A DNA stretch of 64,000 nt. Source: Flavobacterium sp. HJ-32-4 (GTDB taxonomy: Bacteria; Bacteroidota; Bacteroidia; Flavobacteriales; Flavobacteriaceae). Position numbers and translations under genes: made by a program. This document shows, piece by piece, positions 27,083 to 37,300 of this stretch (position 1 is the first letter of the stretch; each line of letters opens with the position of its first letter). The stretch is from assembly GCF_022532105.1 (NCBI RefSeq), contig NZ_CP092832.1, forward strand, positions 1,517,001 to 1,581,000. Reading direction: 5' to 3'. The notes under the pieces are model-generated. The model was not told the DNA's origin. It made no database searches and saw only the letters and a program-made list of their open reading frames with translations.

Positions 27083-28525
27083 TTAGTTGGCATCCCACCA
27101 TACCGGTGTTGTCACAGGTATAAGCGCAGGTGCATTTTGATTAGTGGTGGTCACGTTACTTGGGAAAACCAGTCGTTTAGGGAATTGACCTCCGGTAGTC
27201 CCGTTGACAGAGTAAGAAAACTCGCCAGGAACGTAGCTTTCGCTGGTTTGTGGTACTGGCGATACTTCAGGATATCCGGTTCGGTTCTGCTCGAAGAAGG
27301 CTTCGAATCCGTTACCCGGGAAGAAGCTGGTCCATTTTTGCACAATGATCGCTTTGATTTTATCCTGAAGCGAACCTCCGGTCGGATATTCATAGGCTCC
27401 GCCTGGTGCAATATAGGCAGCCGCGCTGTGTCCATATTTGGAGAACATTTCAGTGACGGCAGCGTCATAGTTCGCTTTCGCACCTGCTCCCGCCGCATAG
27501 CGCTCACGTGCTTCCGCCTGAAGGAAAAGGCTTTCTTCATGGCTCATGAAATAAACAGGTGTGGTGGCACTGAGTTTCACGACGGCAAATGACGTTTGCG
27601 GTCCGGTGTTGTTGAAGTCACCTTGGTTGAGTGGTCCACCTGCGTTGTAGTAATCTTCCATACGCGGGTCATTGTTCTCATCAAGGTAGGAGTACAGCGT
27701 GCGGCTTGCACGGATATTCAACCCGGTGTTCAATTGGCGACGATCGGTTTCGTATAATGGATTGCTTCGGTCAGGTGCGTCTTCAAATTGTGTCATTGCA
27801 GCATCTGTATCCAGAAATGCGACACCTGAATTCAATAGCTCAGTTACACCAGCCGATGCCACAGAAGGTCGTACTTCGGTTTGGCGGAGATATAACTTGA
27901 GGAGCAATGTGTTGGCGTAGGCCGTCCAGTTGTCCATGTTGCCAGCAAAAACAAAGTCATCATTGCCAGGGGTTTCACCGGTAGACGCTGAGAGATCTTT
28001 AGACAGGGCGTCTTTGAGATCCGCTACCATTCGGTCGTAAACTGCTTCCTGGGTTTGGAAAGCAGGCTGGAGGATATTTACATTATTGGCTTCGTCATAC
28101 GGTATTTGGTCATAAAAGTCAGCCATTATCTGTGAGGCATGCACCTCAAGGGTAGTAGCCATCAGATAGTACTTCCAGTTACCTTGCTCATTTGCCAGTC
28201 TTTTTACGTTTCGAAGGTCGCCTAATGCGTCGTACATCGCCGTCCATCCTAACACGTAGTCGTTGGTGCCGATGGAATAATCATCGATTTCCTTATACTG
28301 GTTGCTCGAATTACCTTGTGTGAAATGCTGTGACCAAAATCCACCAATAAGGGCATAATAGGATCCTTGTGCACCTGCTACACCGGCAATTCCCGCCGGA
28401 AATTCTGTTTTAAGTGCTATATCCGACGGCGACAGCAAATCTGGATCGCTGTTCACATCAAAGTCGTCTTTACTACATGAAAGTAGTAAAGCGGCCGCTG
28501 TTATTGATAAAACTATTTTTTTCAT
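27083..28525 (-). CDS. SusD/RagB-family lipoprotein (SusD_2 type)
   Basis: This 480-aa lipoprotein has lipobox LLSC and CSKDDFD, a strong surface-export signal. The sequence (PSDIALKTEFPAGIAGVAGAQGSYYALIGGFWSQHFTQGNS; ATTLEVHASQIMADFYDQIPY; IIVQKWTSFFPGNGFEAFFEQNRTGYP) fits the SusD_2 subgroup, which differs from the SusD of locus 1. It lies 12 nt after its SusC partner, whose export channel it covers. Confidence 0.9.
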   Translation of the reverse strand: MKKIVLSITAAALLLSCSKDDFDVNSDPDLLSPSDIALKTEFPAGIAGVAGAQGSYYALIGGFWSQHFTQGNSSNQYKEIDDYSIGTNDYVLGWTAMYDALGDLRNVKRLANEQGNWKYYLMATTLEVHASQIMADFYDQIPYDEANNVNILQPAFQTQEAVYDRMVADLKDALSKDLSASTGETPGNDDFVFAGNMDNWTAYANTLLLKLYLRQTEVRPSVASAGVTELLNSGVAFLDTDAAMTQFEDAPDRSNPLYETDRRQLNTGLNIRASRTLYSYLDENNDPRMEDYYNAGGPLNQGDFNNTGPQTSFAVVKLSATTPVYFMSHEESLFLQAEARERYAAGAGAKANYDAAVTEMFSKYGHSAAAYIAPGGAYEYPTGGSLQDKIKAIIVQKWTSFFPGNGFEAFFEQNRTGYPEVSPVPQTSESYVPGEFSYSVNGTTGGQFPKRLVFPSNVTTTNQNAPALIPVTTPVWWDAN

Positions 28526-28537
28526 GATTCAATTTTT

Positions 28538-31500
28538 TTAGAATGATAATTTGAGGGTAGCTCCATACGCCCTCTGCGAAGGCAACGATCCAAACTCACC
28601 GAATTCACTTGTAACACCATTACCGAAAGTGCTGACTTCCGGATCGACATACGAGTTTCCGTCCGGTGTCCATAGGAACAGGTTTTTACCGTATATACCC
28701 AATTGCAGGCGCGTGATTCCCAATTTATCAGTAATCTTGGCGGGGAATGTGTAATACAGACTAACATCGCGCATACGAACGAACGTACGATCAATGATAT
28801 GTCCTTGTTCGATACCCGGGTTATTGGTAGTATTACCCCAGTAATTCGTGATATTTTCGAACGAAATAGGCGTCGTATTTTCTGAATAGGTGCCGTCTCC
28901 GTTGTCAACCACAGAGTTCGGGATAATAAACGGATTCCGATCATTATAGGTTGTCATAATCCCATTACCCACAAAATCGTTCAATCTTCTTGTATACGAA
29001 TACATCTCTCCACCCTGTTTCCAGTCAAACGCCATTGCGAGTGCAAACGCTTTGTATCGAAGAGTGGTCTGTAAGCCCATTACGAAGTCGCGCTGAATAT
29101 TTCCAACCCGATTTTCTTCCTCAGATACAGTGTAGTAGCCGGTATCCGGATTCACAACATATTGACCGGCATCGTTTTTAACCGGGGTTCTTACGTAGAA
29201 AGTTCCGATCGGTTGACCTTCTTCAGCATACATGTTAACGCCATAAGCATTGTTAATCAACACTTTGGCGTCCCCGTCGATTCGGGTAACTTCGTTAAGG
29301 TTCTTCGTGAAAGTATAATTCACCGTCCACTCAAAATCGGCTGTTTTAAGCGGTGTGAAACCCAACGCCAATTCAACACCCTTATTTTGTAAGTCACCCA
29401 GATTTACTGTTTGTGTGGTATATCCTGTGGATGGGTCAACCGGAAGTCGACTCAACAAACCTTTCGTTTTATTGTAGTAAACGGAGAGGTCCAAAGTAAG
29501 CCGGTTGCTGAACAACGCCGACTCGACGCCAAATTCAAATTCTGTCGTTTTCTCGGGTTTTAGTCGGTTGTTGCCTAAGTTCGAGGAAAGTTCATAGAAA
29601 TTTACACCCCCAAGAGGCGCCACCAAACTACCAAAGTAAGCGGCGGCAGTACCAACGTTGAGTGTAGATAAGGTCTGATAAGCGCTGGTATCGTTAGCTA
29701 CACCAGACATCGCCGCACGCAGTTTGACAAAGTCATTTCCTTTTTCATAGAAAATGCCACTGAGGGATACTGAAGGGTAGTAGTATACGTTATCAGACGC
29801 CGGAAGGGTAGACGTGATGTCGCGTCGCACAGATGCGGTGAGGAAGTATTTGCCATTATACGAAAGTTCTCCCTGAAGGTAGACCCCCGCAAATTTACGC
29901 AACTCATCATTCTGGCTGATTGTAGGACGGTTGGCACTATTCCCAAGTTCGTAGTAGTTAGGTACATCGAGCCCGGTAACGTTTGCAGCAAAAGCATTGA
30001 TCTCCTGTTTATTATACTGAGTGCCAAGTGTTGCTACCAGTCGTAGTTTTTCAGTAAAACTTTTGTTGTAGTTAAGGTTGAAATAGGTATCAAACTCGCT
30101 GCGTTCAATCCGCTGCTCGGTAACACCGCCCACAACTGGGTTAGCACCCGCCAGATCATTCGGTGATCCGTCAAGATAGTCAACGATAGCGCCATAGCTC
30201 TTGATAGACTCATTGCGGTAGTTACCACCAATCTGCCAACTCGCCGTCAGTTCAGGTGTAATTTTATACTCCAGGTTTACGTTGCCATAGAGATTGTTAC
30301 CCCTAATTTTTGTTGAGTTCTCGTTGATCGCCCACCAAGGATTCGTGGCATAAGGTGTGAAGTAATAGCTTGGGGAATTGAACGGATTATTTTTGTAGTC
30401 CTGCAGGTCCACGATACTTATGTCTCGTGGAATCTGCATCAAGTCCTGTGGCAGGGTAGAACCTTCGCCCGCGTCATCGCCCTGGCCGGTATTGACCGCA
30501 TTTTGGTCTTTATTGACATAGTTGATTGCTATACGGGTACTAAATTTACCCGATTTTATGCCGCCATTAAAGGCAAGCGTGCGGCGCAGGTACTGGTCGG
30601 CCGTTGTAGGAATGACGCCGTCGCTATTCAGGTCAGTGAAGCTAAGTGCGAAATCCGAGAAATCGTTTCCGCCGGAGATAGAGAGGGCATTCGTGCGGGT
30701 GATGCCAGTGTCATAGAAATCCCTCACGTTATCTTCCAGTGCCACGTACGGCTTTATTTGCTGGGAATTGTTATAGACAGTACCCCACGGACGAATCTCA
30801 CCGTTAAACGCGGGACCCCATGAGCCATTTTCATTACTTGGGCCGGAGCCTGTTGTAAGGGCAGAATATCCTAAGCCATTCCAGCCTTGGCCAAAACTAT
30901 TTTGCGTGTGCGTCAGGCGCCCCACTTCGTTCATGTCGATGGAAGACACGAAGTCGATTTTAATTTTCTCCTGACGTTTTCCTTTTTTCGTCGTGATAAT
31001 GATTACCCCGTTTCCAGCTCTTGAGCCATAAAGTGCCGAAGCCGCGGCACCCTTGAGGAATGTCATTGTCTCGATATTGTTAGGATCGATATCGTTTAGT
31101 CCAGAGCCCCCGTCGAACGAACGGGTCGTACCAGTAAAGCCGGTGAACGAGTTGTTAAGCGGAGATCCGTCGACGATAATCAGCGGGCTTGTTGAACCGG
31201 TGATCGATTTTATACCACGTACAAAAATCTTCGGTGAAGCACCCGGAATTCCCGGAGAGGTGATATCGGCACCTGCCACCTTTCCAGACAGCGTTTCTAA
31301 TGGGTTACCGTTGGCAACCTGGGTAAGCTGCGCCGCGGTCACGGTTGTTGTCGCATACCCCAACGCCTTTTTTTCACGCTTGATGCCAAATGAGGTGACG
31401 ACCACACCCTCCAGCTCTACTGCCGAATCGGCCAGTTTCACATTAAGGGTTGTCGAAGTCGCCTTCTGTGTCTGTGTCTGCATTCCGATAAATGAAAACA

Positions 31501-31714
31501 CAAGCGTGTCGGTCGGCGCTGCGGAAATGGAGTACTTACCGTCGAGATCGGTTTGCGTGCCGGTCTGCGTGCCCTGGATGAGGACACTTACGCCCGGCAT
31601 CGGCAATCCATTGCCGTCGGTAACAGTTCCCGTCACCGTCCTTTGCTGCGCTATCGCCACCTGGACGAAGAGCAGCAAGAGTAATGCTACGTAATTTGTT
31701 AGTCGAGATTTCAT
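28538..31714 (-). CDS. SusC/RagA-family TonB-linked outer-membrane transporter
   Basis: This 1058-aa protein has a signal peptide ending AIAQ, a carboxypeptidase-regulatory-like domain (TGTVTDGNGLPMPGVSVLIQG), the TonB plug (GVVVTSFGIKREKKALGYAT to SRAGNGVIIITTKKGK) and a barrel ending GATLKLSF. It is first in the operon SusC, SusD_2, Ig-like lipoprotein, lipid-binding-like lipoprotein. The set resembles generic SusCD loci that lack degradative enzymes, so substrate is unknown. A TATATTTG box lies 23 nt before the ATG. Confidence 0.93.
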   Translation of the reverse strand: MKSRLTNYVALLLLLFVQVAIAQQRTVTGTVTDGNGLPMPGVSVLIQGTQTGTQTDLDGKYSISAAPTDTLVFSFIGMQTQTQKATSTTLNVKLADSAVELEGVVVTSFGIKREKKALGYATTTVTAAQLTQVANGNPLETLSGKVAGADITSPGIPGASPKIFVRGIKSITGSTSPLIIVDGSPLNNSFTGFTGTTRSFDGGSGLNDIDPNNIETMTFLKGAAASALYGSRAGNGVIIITTKKGKRQEKIKIDFVSSIDMNEVGRLTHTQNSFGQGWNGLGYSALTTGSGPSNENGSWGPAFNGEIRPWGTVYNNSQQIKPYVALEDNVRDFYDTGITRTNALSISGGNDFSDFALSFTDLNSDGVIPTTADQYLRRTLAFNGGIKSGKFSTRIAINYVNKDQNAVNTGQGDDAGEGSTLPQDLMQIPRDISIVDLQDYKNNPFNSPSYYFTPYATNPWWAINENSTKIRGNNLYGNVNLEYKITPELTASWQIGGNYRNESIKSYGAIVDYLDGSPNDLAGANPVVGGVTEQRIERSEFDTYFNLNYNKSFTEKLRLVATLGTQYNKQEINAFAANVTGLDVPNYYELGNSANRPTISQNDELRKFAGVYLQGELSYNGKYFLTASVRRDITSTLPASDNVYYYPSVSLSGIFYEKGNDFVKLRAAMSGVANDTSAYQTLSTLNVGTAAAYFGSLVAPLGGVNFYELSSNLGNNRLKPEKTTEFEFGVESALFSNRLTLDLSVYYNKTKGLLSRLPVDPSTGYTTQTVNLGDLQNKGVELALGFTPLKTADFEWTVNYTFTKNLNEVTRIDGDAKVLINNAYGVNMYAEEGQPIGTFYVRTPVKNDAGQYVVNPDTGYYTVSEEENRVGNIQRDFVMGLQTTLRYKAFALAMAFDWKQGGEMYSYTRRLNDFVGNGIMTTYNDRNPFIIPNSVVDNGDGTYSENTTPISFENITNYWGNTTNNPGIEQGHIIDRTFVRMRDVSLYYTFPAKITDKLGITRLQLGIYGKNLFLWTPDGNSYVDPEVSTFGNGVTSEFGEFGSLPSQRAYGATLKLSF

Positions 31715-31737
31715 ATTGTATGATTTAGTTATAAAAC

Positions 31738-31745
31738 CAAATATA
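31738..31745 (-). promoter_or_regulatory. -7 promoter box of SusCD locus 2
   Basis: TATATTTG on the minus strand, in AT-rich DNA 23 nt upstream of the SusC start. The -33 position reads TTT rather than TTG, so this promoter may be weaker or activator-dependent. Confidence 0.5.
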
Positions 31746-31808
31746 TGAAATAATATGTTAAGAAAAAGAAGGGCTTAAGGCCGAAAGTATAAGAAAACCT
31801 TAAAAACT

Positions 31809-33479
31809 TTAGAAAATCGTCTTAAAACTTATATGCACGATCGAGTTTGATAGCCTGATTTGCTGCCCGTTAGCGGTGCCGTTCGCGTAGGTGATTCGCA
31901 AAAGGCCATTTCGTGTTAAAATCCCTGCACCAAGCCCGATTCCTAACAGTTTGCCGTTGTTTCCGGACGTTTCGTCTCGATAATACCCATAATCAAGAAC
32001 AGAATGGAGGTATAACGACGACCCTACCGTATACCGATATTCGCTCAGTATGCTTGTAAACAGTTGTCCCTGAAGACTGTTTTCGTTAAACCCGCGTATC
32101 GAGTTGATGCCGCCGAACCGGTACAGTTCATTTAGGATGTAATTGCCGCTTTGAAGGAAGTAGTCCTGCGTTCGTATGAAAAGGCTGTTTTTCTCATTGA
32201 GATAAAAGGAATGAAATGCATCCAGCGTTACGAAATACTGCCCTTCGGTTGCGGTTTTGGATGCGCGCGAACCCGTTCCGGCCTTCAACTGCACCCGCGT
32301 CCGCTCGGGGAACAGGAAATCGGAGGTGCGCAAATCCAGGAACTCGAAGGAGGCTGTCAGGAAACGGTTATTGAAATCGCTGAGGGTACTTGTATTTTGG
32401 TTTTGGATGTCACTCGATTCGGCAGATTGGTAGCCGAGATAACCGCGGAGGTTGTGCCGGAAAAGATAGCCGGCTTCCAGCGAGGTTTTCGTCGTCTGGA
32501 AGGTGCTGTCCTGCCGAAAGATGTTCAGTGACATTCGCAATCCCAATCGTGAGCGGAAGATGTACGGCAATTCTAGCGAGGCATTGAACGTACGCTGCTG
32601 GTTGCCGTCGCTTTTCCAATACAACGCAAACTCCTCGCCCGAATTCAACAGGTTGGTCAGTTGCAGGTCGAGATAGCCATTGAAGCGTACGTTACGTTCC
32701 TCATCGTTCGAAAATCCCAGAAAGCCTTCGAATCGGTTCGCTTTCGCTTTTTCGACATACACATATACTTTCGTTGTGTCTTTCGCAAACAGGATTTCCG
32801 GATAGCGTGTCTGCGTCACGAAACGGAATTTATCAAACTCCGTTTTCAACGCAGCGAGGTTGTCGCGCGTCAGGGGTCTGTCGCGGAAGGTTCGTTCCAC
32901 GCTGGCTTTATGTCCGGCCGGAAATTGATCATAGCCGTTGACGACAATGGCATTGACGCTTCGCCGATCGCCGCGGTCAATCCACAAATCGGCCGCCAGT
33001 GCGCTTCCTTCCCGCCGGAAATCGCGCAATTGCAAACGCGCTAAGGGGTAACCATTGCGTTCAAAGGCAGCGAGCCATTGTGTGAGGCGATTTTCCGATT
33101 CAGCAAATGGAACCGTTTCCTTTGCGATGAGGGGTAGGATATCACGAAGCGTTTCCCGTTCTGCCGCACCTATATATATAATGAGCGCTTTTGTGCGTGG
33201 CCCCAATCGAAATACAGCGCTTACCGCAGAGTCAGTCGGACGTGTCCGGCTTGCGATCTCATTTTCGATAAAACCGGCGCGGGTGAGCTGCTCCGATACC
33301 GTCTCGAGTTCCCGGTTTACCGAACGCAGATCAGGGTGCTGTTTCCGGTAGGAAATCGAATCGAGGGTGCGTTGCTCGTCGGGCGTATCGGTCGCCAGGG
33401 TGAGCGTTATCCGTTGCGCCGACGCGGGCAGCATAAGAAACAGGGCCGCAAAAAAGAAGAGTCGTCGCACGTAATACAT
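31809..33479 (-). CDS. Omp85/BamA-TamA-like outer-membrane barrel protein
   Basis: This 556-aa protein has a signal peptide (MYYVRRLFFFAALFLMLPASAQ). The N-terminal ~250 residues look like POTRA-type modules (ENRLTQWLAAFERNGYPLARLQLRDF; YPEILFAKDTTKVYVYVEKA). The C-terminal half is a beta-barrel (RFEGFLGFSNDEERNVRFNGYLDLQLTNLLNSGEEF; FGGINSIRGFNENSLQGQLF with the conserved RGF of loop L6) ending in Phe. The family inserts or translocates proteins at the outer membrane. It is shorter than BamA, so a TamA- or ShlB-like role is possible. ATG at 33479 is chosen for its signal peptide. Confidence 0.75.
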   Translation of the reverse strand: MYYVRRLFFFAALFLMLPASAQRITLTLATDTPDEQRTLDSISYRKQHPDLRSVNRELETVSEQLTRAGFIENEIASRTRPTDSAVSAVFRLGPRTKALIIYIGAAERETLRDILPLIAKETVPFAESENRLTQWLAAFERNGYPLARLQLRDFRREGSALAADLWIDRGDRRSVNAIVVNGYDQFPAGHKASVERTFRDRPLTRDNLAALKTEFDKFRFVTQTRYPEILFAKDTTKVYVYVEKAKANRFEGFLGFSNDEERNVRFNGYLDLQLTNLLNSGEEFALYWKSDGNQQRTFNASLELPYIFRSRLGLRMSLNIFRQDSTFQTTKTSLEAGYLFRHNLRGYLGYQSAESSDIQNQNTSTLSDFNNRFLTASFEFLDLRTSDFLFPERTRVQLKAGTGSRASKTATEGQYFVTLDAFHSFYLNEKNSLFIRTQDYFLQSGNYILNELYRFGGINSIRGFNENSLQGQLFTSILSEYRYTVGSSLYLHSVLDYGYYRDETSGNNGKLLGIGLGAGILTRNGLLRITYANGTANGQQIRLSNSIVHISFKTIF

Positions 33480-33562
33480 TTGTATAGGAACGCAAGTTAA
33501 CCCCTTTTTCATATACCGTTGACAATGCCGAAACACGACCTTGAAAATTAATGTTTTACCAT

Positions 33563-33592
33563 TTGTTTCATTCAAAATTATCCTTACATTTG
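33563..33592 (+). promoter_or_regulatory. Promoter of the rpsL-rpsG-fusA-rpsJ operon
   Basis: TTG (33563-33565), 19 nt, TACATTTG (33585-33592): a full consensus. The 5' leader to rpsL is about 45 nt and holds a small hairpin (CCCC-N7-GGGG near 33596-33610). Confidence 0.8.
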
Positions 33593-33645
33593 CAACCCCG
33601 TAAAATGGGGATTTTATAACCAATAGTAATTATTAGCAGTACATT

Positions 33646-34029
33646 ATGCCAACAATTCAGCAATTAGTAAGAACCGGAAGGGCTCAGATGACTAAGAAGA
33701 GCAAATCGATTGCTTTGGATGCCTGCCCTCAAAGAAGGGGAGTTTGTACGCGTGTTTACACTACGACGCCTAAGAAGCCGAATTCCGCTATGCGTAAAGT
33801 AGCGCGGGTTCGTCTTACCAATGGTAACGAAGTGAACGCTTACATCCCTGGTGAAGGGCACAACCTCCAAGAGCACTCGATAGTATTAGTCAGGGGCGGA
33901 AGGGTAAAAGACCTGCCGGGAGTTCGTTATCACATCGTCCGTGGTGCACTTGATACATCAGGTGTAGCCGGCCGTACGCAACGTCGCTCCAAGTATGGTG
34001 CAAAACGCCCAAAAGAAGCTAAAAAGTAA
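33646..34029 (+). CDS. rpsL: Ribosomal protein S12
   Basis: At 127 aa this is full length. S12 sits at the decoding centre of the 30S subunit. The codon-reading loop [10 protein letters not shown] has the usual lysines (K43/K44), the streptomycin-sensitive form in other bacteria, and the second loop [13 protein letters not shown] is intact. It is first of the str operon. Unusually, 90 bases of repetitive non-coding DNA separate it from rpsG. Confidence 0.98.
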   Translation: MPTIQQLVRTGRAQMTKKSKSIALDACPQRRGVCTRVYTTTPKKPNSAMRKVARVRLTNGNEVNAYIPGEGHNLQEHSIVLVRGGRVKDLPGVRYHIVRGALDTSGVAGRTQRRSKYGAKRPKEAKK

Positions 34030-34036
34030 TTAACTA

Positions 34037-34104
34037 GTCTGAAGTCAAAAGTCTAAAGTCAAAAGTCTGAGACGACTTTTCCACTTTCCACTTTCCACTT
34101 TCGA
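34037..34104 (+). repeat. Low-complexity direct repeats in the rpsL-rpsG spacer
   Basis: 34037-34068 holds three copies of a unit close to AAGTCAAAAGTCT / AAAGTC; 34076-34104 holds four degenerate copies of CTTTCCA. Neither is coding. Such AAAGTC-type tracts are seen, in my memory, in other flavobacterial intergenic regions. Confidence 0.75.
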
Positions 34105-34119
34105 CAAAAAAGCAAAGAA

Positions 34120-34596
34120 ATGAGAAAAAGACAGGCCAAAAAAAGACCTCTTTTACCAGATCCAAAGTTTAATGATCAGTTGGTCACCCGGTTCGTGAAC
34201 AACCTCATGTGGGACGGTAAAAAATCCGTAGCCTTTACCGTTTTCTACGATGCACTTGATATCGTGGAAAGCAAGAAGAACAATGATGAGAAGACCGCAC
34301 TCGACTTGTGGAAAGATGCTCTCAACAACGTCATGCCTCACGTAGAGGTGCGTAGCCGCCGTGTAGGTGGTGCGACGTTCCAGATCCCGATGCAGATTCG
34401 TCCGGACCGTAAAATTTCCGTAGCCATGAAGTGGCTGATCCTCTACGCACGTAGAAGAAACGAGAAGTCAATGGCCCAGAGATTGGCAAACGAGATCCTG
34501 GCCGCTGCCCGCGAGGAAGGCGCCGCTGTTAAGAAGCGTATGGATACGCACAAAATGGCGGAAGCAAACAAAGCATTCTCTCACTTTAGATTCTAA
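34120..34596 (+). CDS. rpsG: Ribosomal protein S7
   Basis: This 158-aa protein binds 16S rRNA and starts assembly of the 30S head. It shows [37 protein letters not shown] and [17 protein letters not shown], as expected. In enterobacteria S7 represses the str operon by binding the rpsL-rpsG spacer; here that spacer is replaced by low-complexity repeats, so that control probably does not apply. fusA follows after 9 nt. Confidence 0.98.
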   Translation: MRKRQAKKRPLLPDPKFNDQLVTRFVNNLMWDGKKSVAFTVFYDALDIVESKKNNDEKTALDLWKDALNNVMPHVEVRSRRVGGATFQIPMQIRPDRKISVAMKWLILYARRRNEKSMAQRLANEILAAAREEGAAVKKRMDTHKMAEANKAFSHFRF

Positions 34597-34605
34597 TCAC
34601 CCAAA

Positions 34606-36729
34606 ATGGCAAGAGACTTAAATTACACCAGGAATATCGGGATCGCCGCCCACATCGACGCCGGAAAGACGACGACGACGGAGCGTATCCTTTTTTACAC
34701 CGGTAAATCACATAAAATCGGAGAGGTGCACGATGGTGCCGCAACGATGGACTGGATGGCGCAGGAGCAGGAGCGTGGTATCACGATCACCTCTGCTGCG
34801 ACTACCTGCGAATGGACGTTCCCAACCCAACAGGGCAAACCAACTCCAGACGCAAAATCGTACCACTTCAACATCATCGATACCCCGGGTCACGTTGACT
34901 TCACCGTAGAGGTGAACCGTTCGCTTCGCGTTCTCGACGGACTCGTATTCCTTTTCTCTGCGGTTGACGGCGTTGAGCCACAGTCGGAGACGAACTGGAG
35001 GCTTGCTGACAACTATAAAGTGCCTCGTATGGGCTTCGTCAACAAGATGGACCGTCAGGGATCGAACTTCCAGGCTGTGTGCCAACAGGTACGCGACATG
35101 TTGAAATCGAACGCCGTGCCAATCGTTCTTCCGATTGGTGATGAGGAAGATTTCAAAGGTGTGGTGGATCTTGTGAAAAACCAGGCAATCGTTTGGCATG
35201 AGCACACCCAAGGGGCTACTTTCGACGTGATCGAAATCCCTGAGGACCTGAAAGCAGAAGCACACGAACTTCGTGCGCAACTGATCGAGGCCGTTGCCGA
35301 GTATGACGAAAACCTGATGGAGAAATTCTTCGAAGACGAAAACTCCATTACCGAAGACGAGATCAACGCAGCACTTCGCAAAGCGACCATCGATATGTCG
35401 ATCATCCCGATGCTGTGTGGTTCTTCTTTCAAAAACAAAGGAGTTCAGTTCATGCTGGATGCGGTTTGTAAATACCTTCCGTCGCCACTTGACAAAGAAG
35501 CTATCGAAGGTACCAACCCTGACACAGACGAGCCGGCTTTCCGTAAGCCTGACGTGAAAGAGCCGTTCGCGGCCCTCGCGTTCAAGATTGCTACTGACCC
35601 TTACGTAGGTCGTCTGGCGTTCTTCCGTGCGTACTCAGGTCGTCTCGACGCAGGTTCCTACATCCTGAACACCCGTTCCGGAAACAAAGAGCGTATTTCC
35701 CGTATCTACCAGATGCACGCCAACAAGCAAAACCCAATCGAATACATCGAGGCAGGTGACATCGGCGCTGCGGTAGGTTTCAAGGATATCAAGACTGGTG
35801 ATACCATGTGTGACGAGAAGCACCCGATCGTACTCGAATCGATGGACTTCCCGGCGCCTGTAATCGGTATTGCAATCGAGCCTAAAACAAAAGCGGACGT
35901 TGATAAGATGGGTATGGCACTCGCCAAACTCGCAGAAGAGGATCCAACCTTCCAGGTGAAGACGGACGAGGCTTCAGGCCAGACCATCATTTCGGGTATG
36001 GGCGAGCTTCACCTCGACATCCTTATCGACCGTATGAAGCGTGAGTTCAAGGTAGAAGTAAACCAGGGCGAGCCTCAGGTAGAATACAAAGAAGCCTTCA
36101 CCAAATCGGCACAACACCGTGAGGTCTACAAAAAACAAACCGGTGGTCGTGGTAAGTTTGCGGATATCGTATTCCGCATCGAGCCGGCTGACGAAGGTTT
36201 CGTAGGACTCCAGTTCGTCAACGAGGTGAAAGGTGGTAACGTACCGAAAGAATACGTTCCTTCCGTAGAGAAAGGATTCAAGGCAGCCATGAAACAAGGT
36301 CCTTTGGCCGGTTACGAGGTAGACAGCCTGAAAGTAACACTTCTCGACGGATCGTTCCACCCGGTTGACTCCGATGCACTTTCCTTCGAATTGGCAGCGA
36401 AAATGGGTTACAAGGAATCAGGCCGCGCGGCCGGTGCCGTAATCCTCGAGCCAATCATGAAGCTGGAAGTGATCACACCGGAAGAAAACATGGGTGATAT
36501 CGTAGGTGACCTTAACCGTCGCCGCGGACAGGTGAACGACATGAGCGACCGTAACGGCGCGAAAGTCATCAAAGCATTCGTTCCGCTTGCCGAAATGTTC
36601 GGTTACGTAACGACGCTTCGTACCCTGTCTTCCGGACGCGCTACTTCTACAATGGAATTTGACCATTATGAAGAAACGCCGGCTAACATCTCGGAGGCTG
36701 TAATCAAGAAAGCAAAAGGTAACGCTTAA
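34606..36729 (+). CDS. fusA: Elongation factor G
   Basis: This 707-aa GTPase moves tRNAs and mRNA through the ribosome and helps recycle it. GTPase motifs are complete: [13 protein letters not shown] (G1), RGITITSAA (G2), DTPGHVDFT (G3) and NKMDRQG (G4). Domain IV ([19 protein letters not shown]) and domain V follow. No tuf gene follows, which is the normal layout in this phylum as I recall it. rpsJ begins 10 nt downstream. Confidence 0.98.
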   Translation: MARDLNYTRNIGIAAHIDAGKTTTTERILFYTGKSHKIGEVHDGAATMDWMAQEQERGITITSAATTCEWTFPTQQGKPTPDAKSYHFNIIDTPGHVDFTVEVNRSLRVLDGLVFLFSAVDGVEPQSETNWRLADNYKVPRMGFVNKMDRQGSNFQAVCQQVRDMLKSNAVPIVLPIGDEEDFKGVVDLVKNQAIVWHEHTQGATFDVIEIPEDLKAEAHELRAQLIEAVAEYDENLMEKFFEDENSITEDEINAALRKATIDMSIIPMLCGSSFKNKGVQFMLDAVCKYLPSPLDKEAIEGTNPDTDEPAFRKPDVKEPFAALAFKIATDPYVGRLAFFRAYSGRLDAGSYILNTRSGNKERISRIYQMHANKQNPIEYIEAGDIGAAVGFKDIKTGDTMCDEKHPIVLESMDFPAPVIGIAIEPKTKADVDKMGMALAKLAEEDPTFQVKTDEASGQTIISGMGELHLDILIDRMKREFKVEVNQGEPQVEYKEAFTKSAQHREVYKKQTGGRGKFADIVFRIEPADEGFVGLQFVNEVKGGNVPKEYVPSVEKGFKAAMKQGPLAGYEVDSLKVTLLDGSFHPVDSDALSFELAAKMGYKESGRAAGAVILEPIMKLEVITPEENMGDIVGDLNRRRGQVNDMSDRNGAKVIKAFVPLAEMFGYVTTLRTLSSGRATSTMEFDHYEETPANISEAVIKKAKGNA

Positions 36730-36739
36730 TTAAAAGAAC

Positions 36740-37045
36740 ATGAGTCAGAAAATCAGAATAAAACTGAAATCGTACGATCACATGCTCGTCGACAAATCGT
36801 CCGAGAAGATCGTAAAAACGGTTAAGAGTACCGGAGCTGTGGTTACAGGCCCTATTCCGTTGCCGACCAACAAAAAGATCTTTACCGTGTTGCGTTCGCC
36901 GCACGTTAATAAGAAGTCACGTGAGCAGTTTGAAGTGATGTCTTACAAAAGACTGATCGACATCTATTCATCGTCTTCTAAAACCATCGACGCGCTTATG
37001 AAGCTCGAGCTTCCAAGCGGTGTTGAGGTAGAGATCAAAGTGTGA
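36740..37045 (+). CDS. rpsJ: Ribosomal protein S10 (NusE)
   Basis: This 101-aa protein is part of the 30S head and also the NusE antitermination factor. [21 protein letters not shown] and [26 protein letters not shown] are typical. It is last in the str transcript, which ends at a strong terminator. In many relatives rplC follows directly, so the 616-bp break here is unusual. Confidence 0.97.
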   Translation: MSQKIRIKLKSYDHMLVDKSSEKIVKTVKSTGAVVTGPIPLPTNKKIFTVLRSPHVNKKSREQFEVMSYKRLIDIYSSSSKTIDALMKLELPSGVEVEIKV

Positions 37046-37067
37046 TAAAACACATTGCTGTATAGAA

Positions 37068-37099
37068 ATGGCCGGACGCGTTCCGGCCATTTTTTTTTT
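37068..37099 (+). terminator. Terminator of the str operon after rpsJ
   Basis: A 9-bp stem (37068-37076 and 37082-37090) with a CGCGT loop, followed by ten T. It shows that rpsJ and rplC are in separate transcripts. Confidence 0.93.
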
Positions 37100-37124
37100 A
37101 GGGATGTCTGGGTTGACACCGTAG

Positions 37125-37262
37125 ATTTAACAAAATAGACGGTTTTCCCGTACGTGCCGTATTTCCGGAGTTTGTATTTTACCTTCAGGGAAGGGGCGGA
37201 TGCATCCCTTACAAAATGCCTCGCAATTTTCAGTACGGGAAAACCGCACATTTTGTTAAATT
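37125..37262. repeat. 138-bp inverted-repeat (MITE-like) element between rpsJ and rplC
   Basis: The ends are a 28-30 bp near-perfect inverted repeat (37125-37153 and 37233-37262) reading TTTAACAAAAT, four variable bases, then GGTTTTCCCGTAC. The ~79-bp middle is non-coding and has its own palindromic core (GGATGCATCC near 37198-37207). No transposase gene and no clear target duplication were seen. It may be a non-autonomous mobile element or a large structured RNA. Confidence 0.65.
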
Positions 37263-37300
37263 TTTATTACGAACGTGTGTCCGGTGTTTTCTTTTTCAGA

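Noticed and set aside
34606..37045. Missing tuf gene as a deletion
   Set aside because: As I recall, tuf is normally outside this block in Bacteroidota, so its absence is not a sign of loss.
37125..37262. Insertion sequence
   Set aside because: No transposase frame; only 138 bp. Kept as a MITE-like repeat instead.
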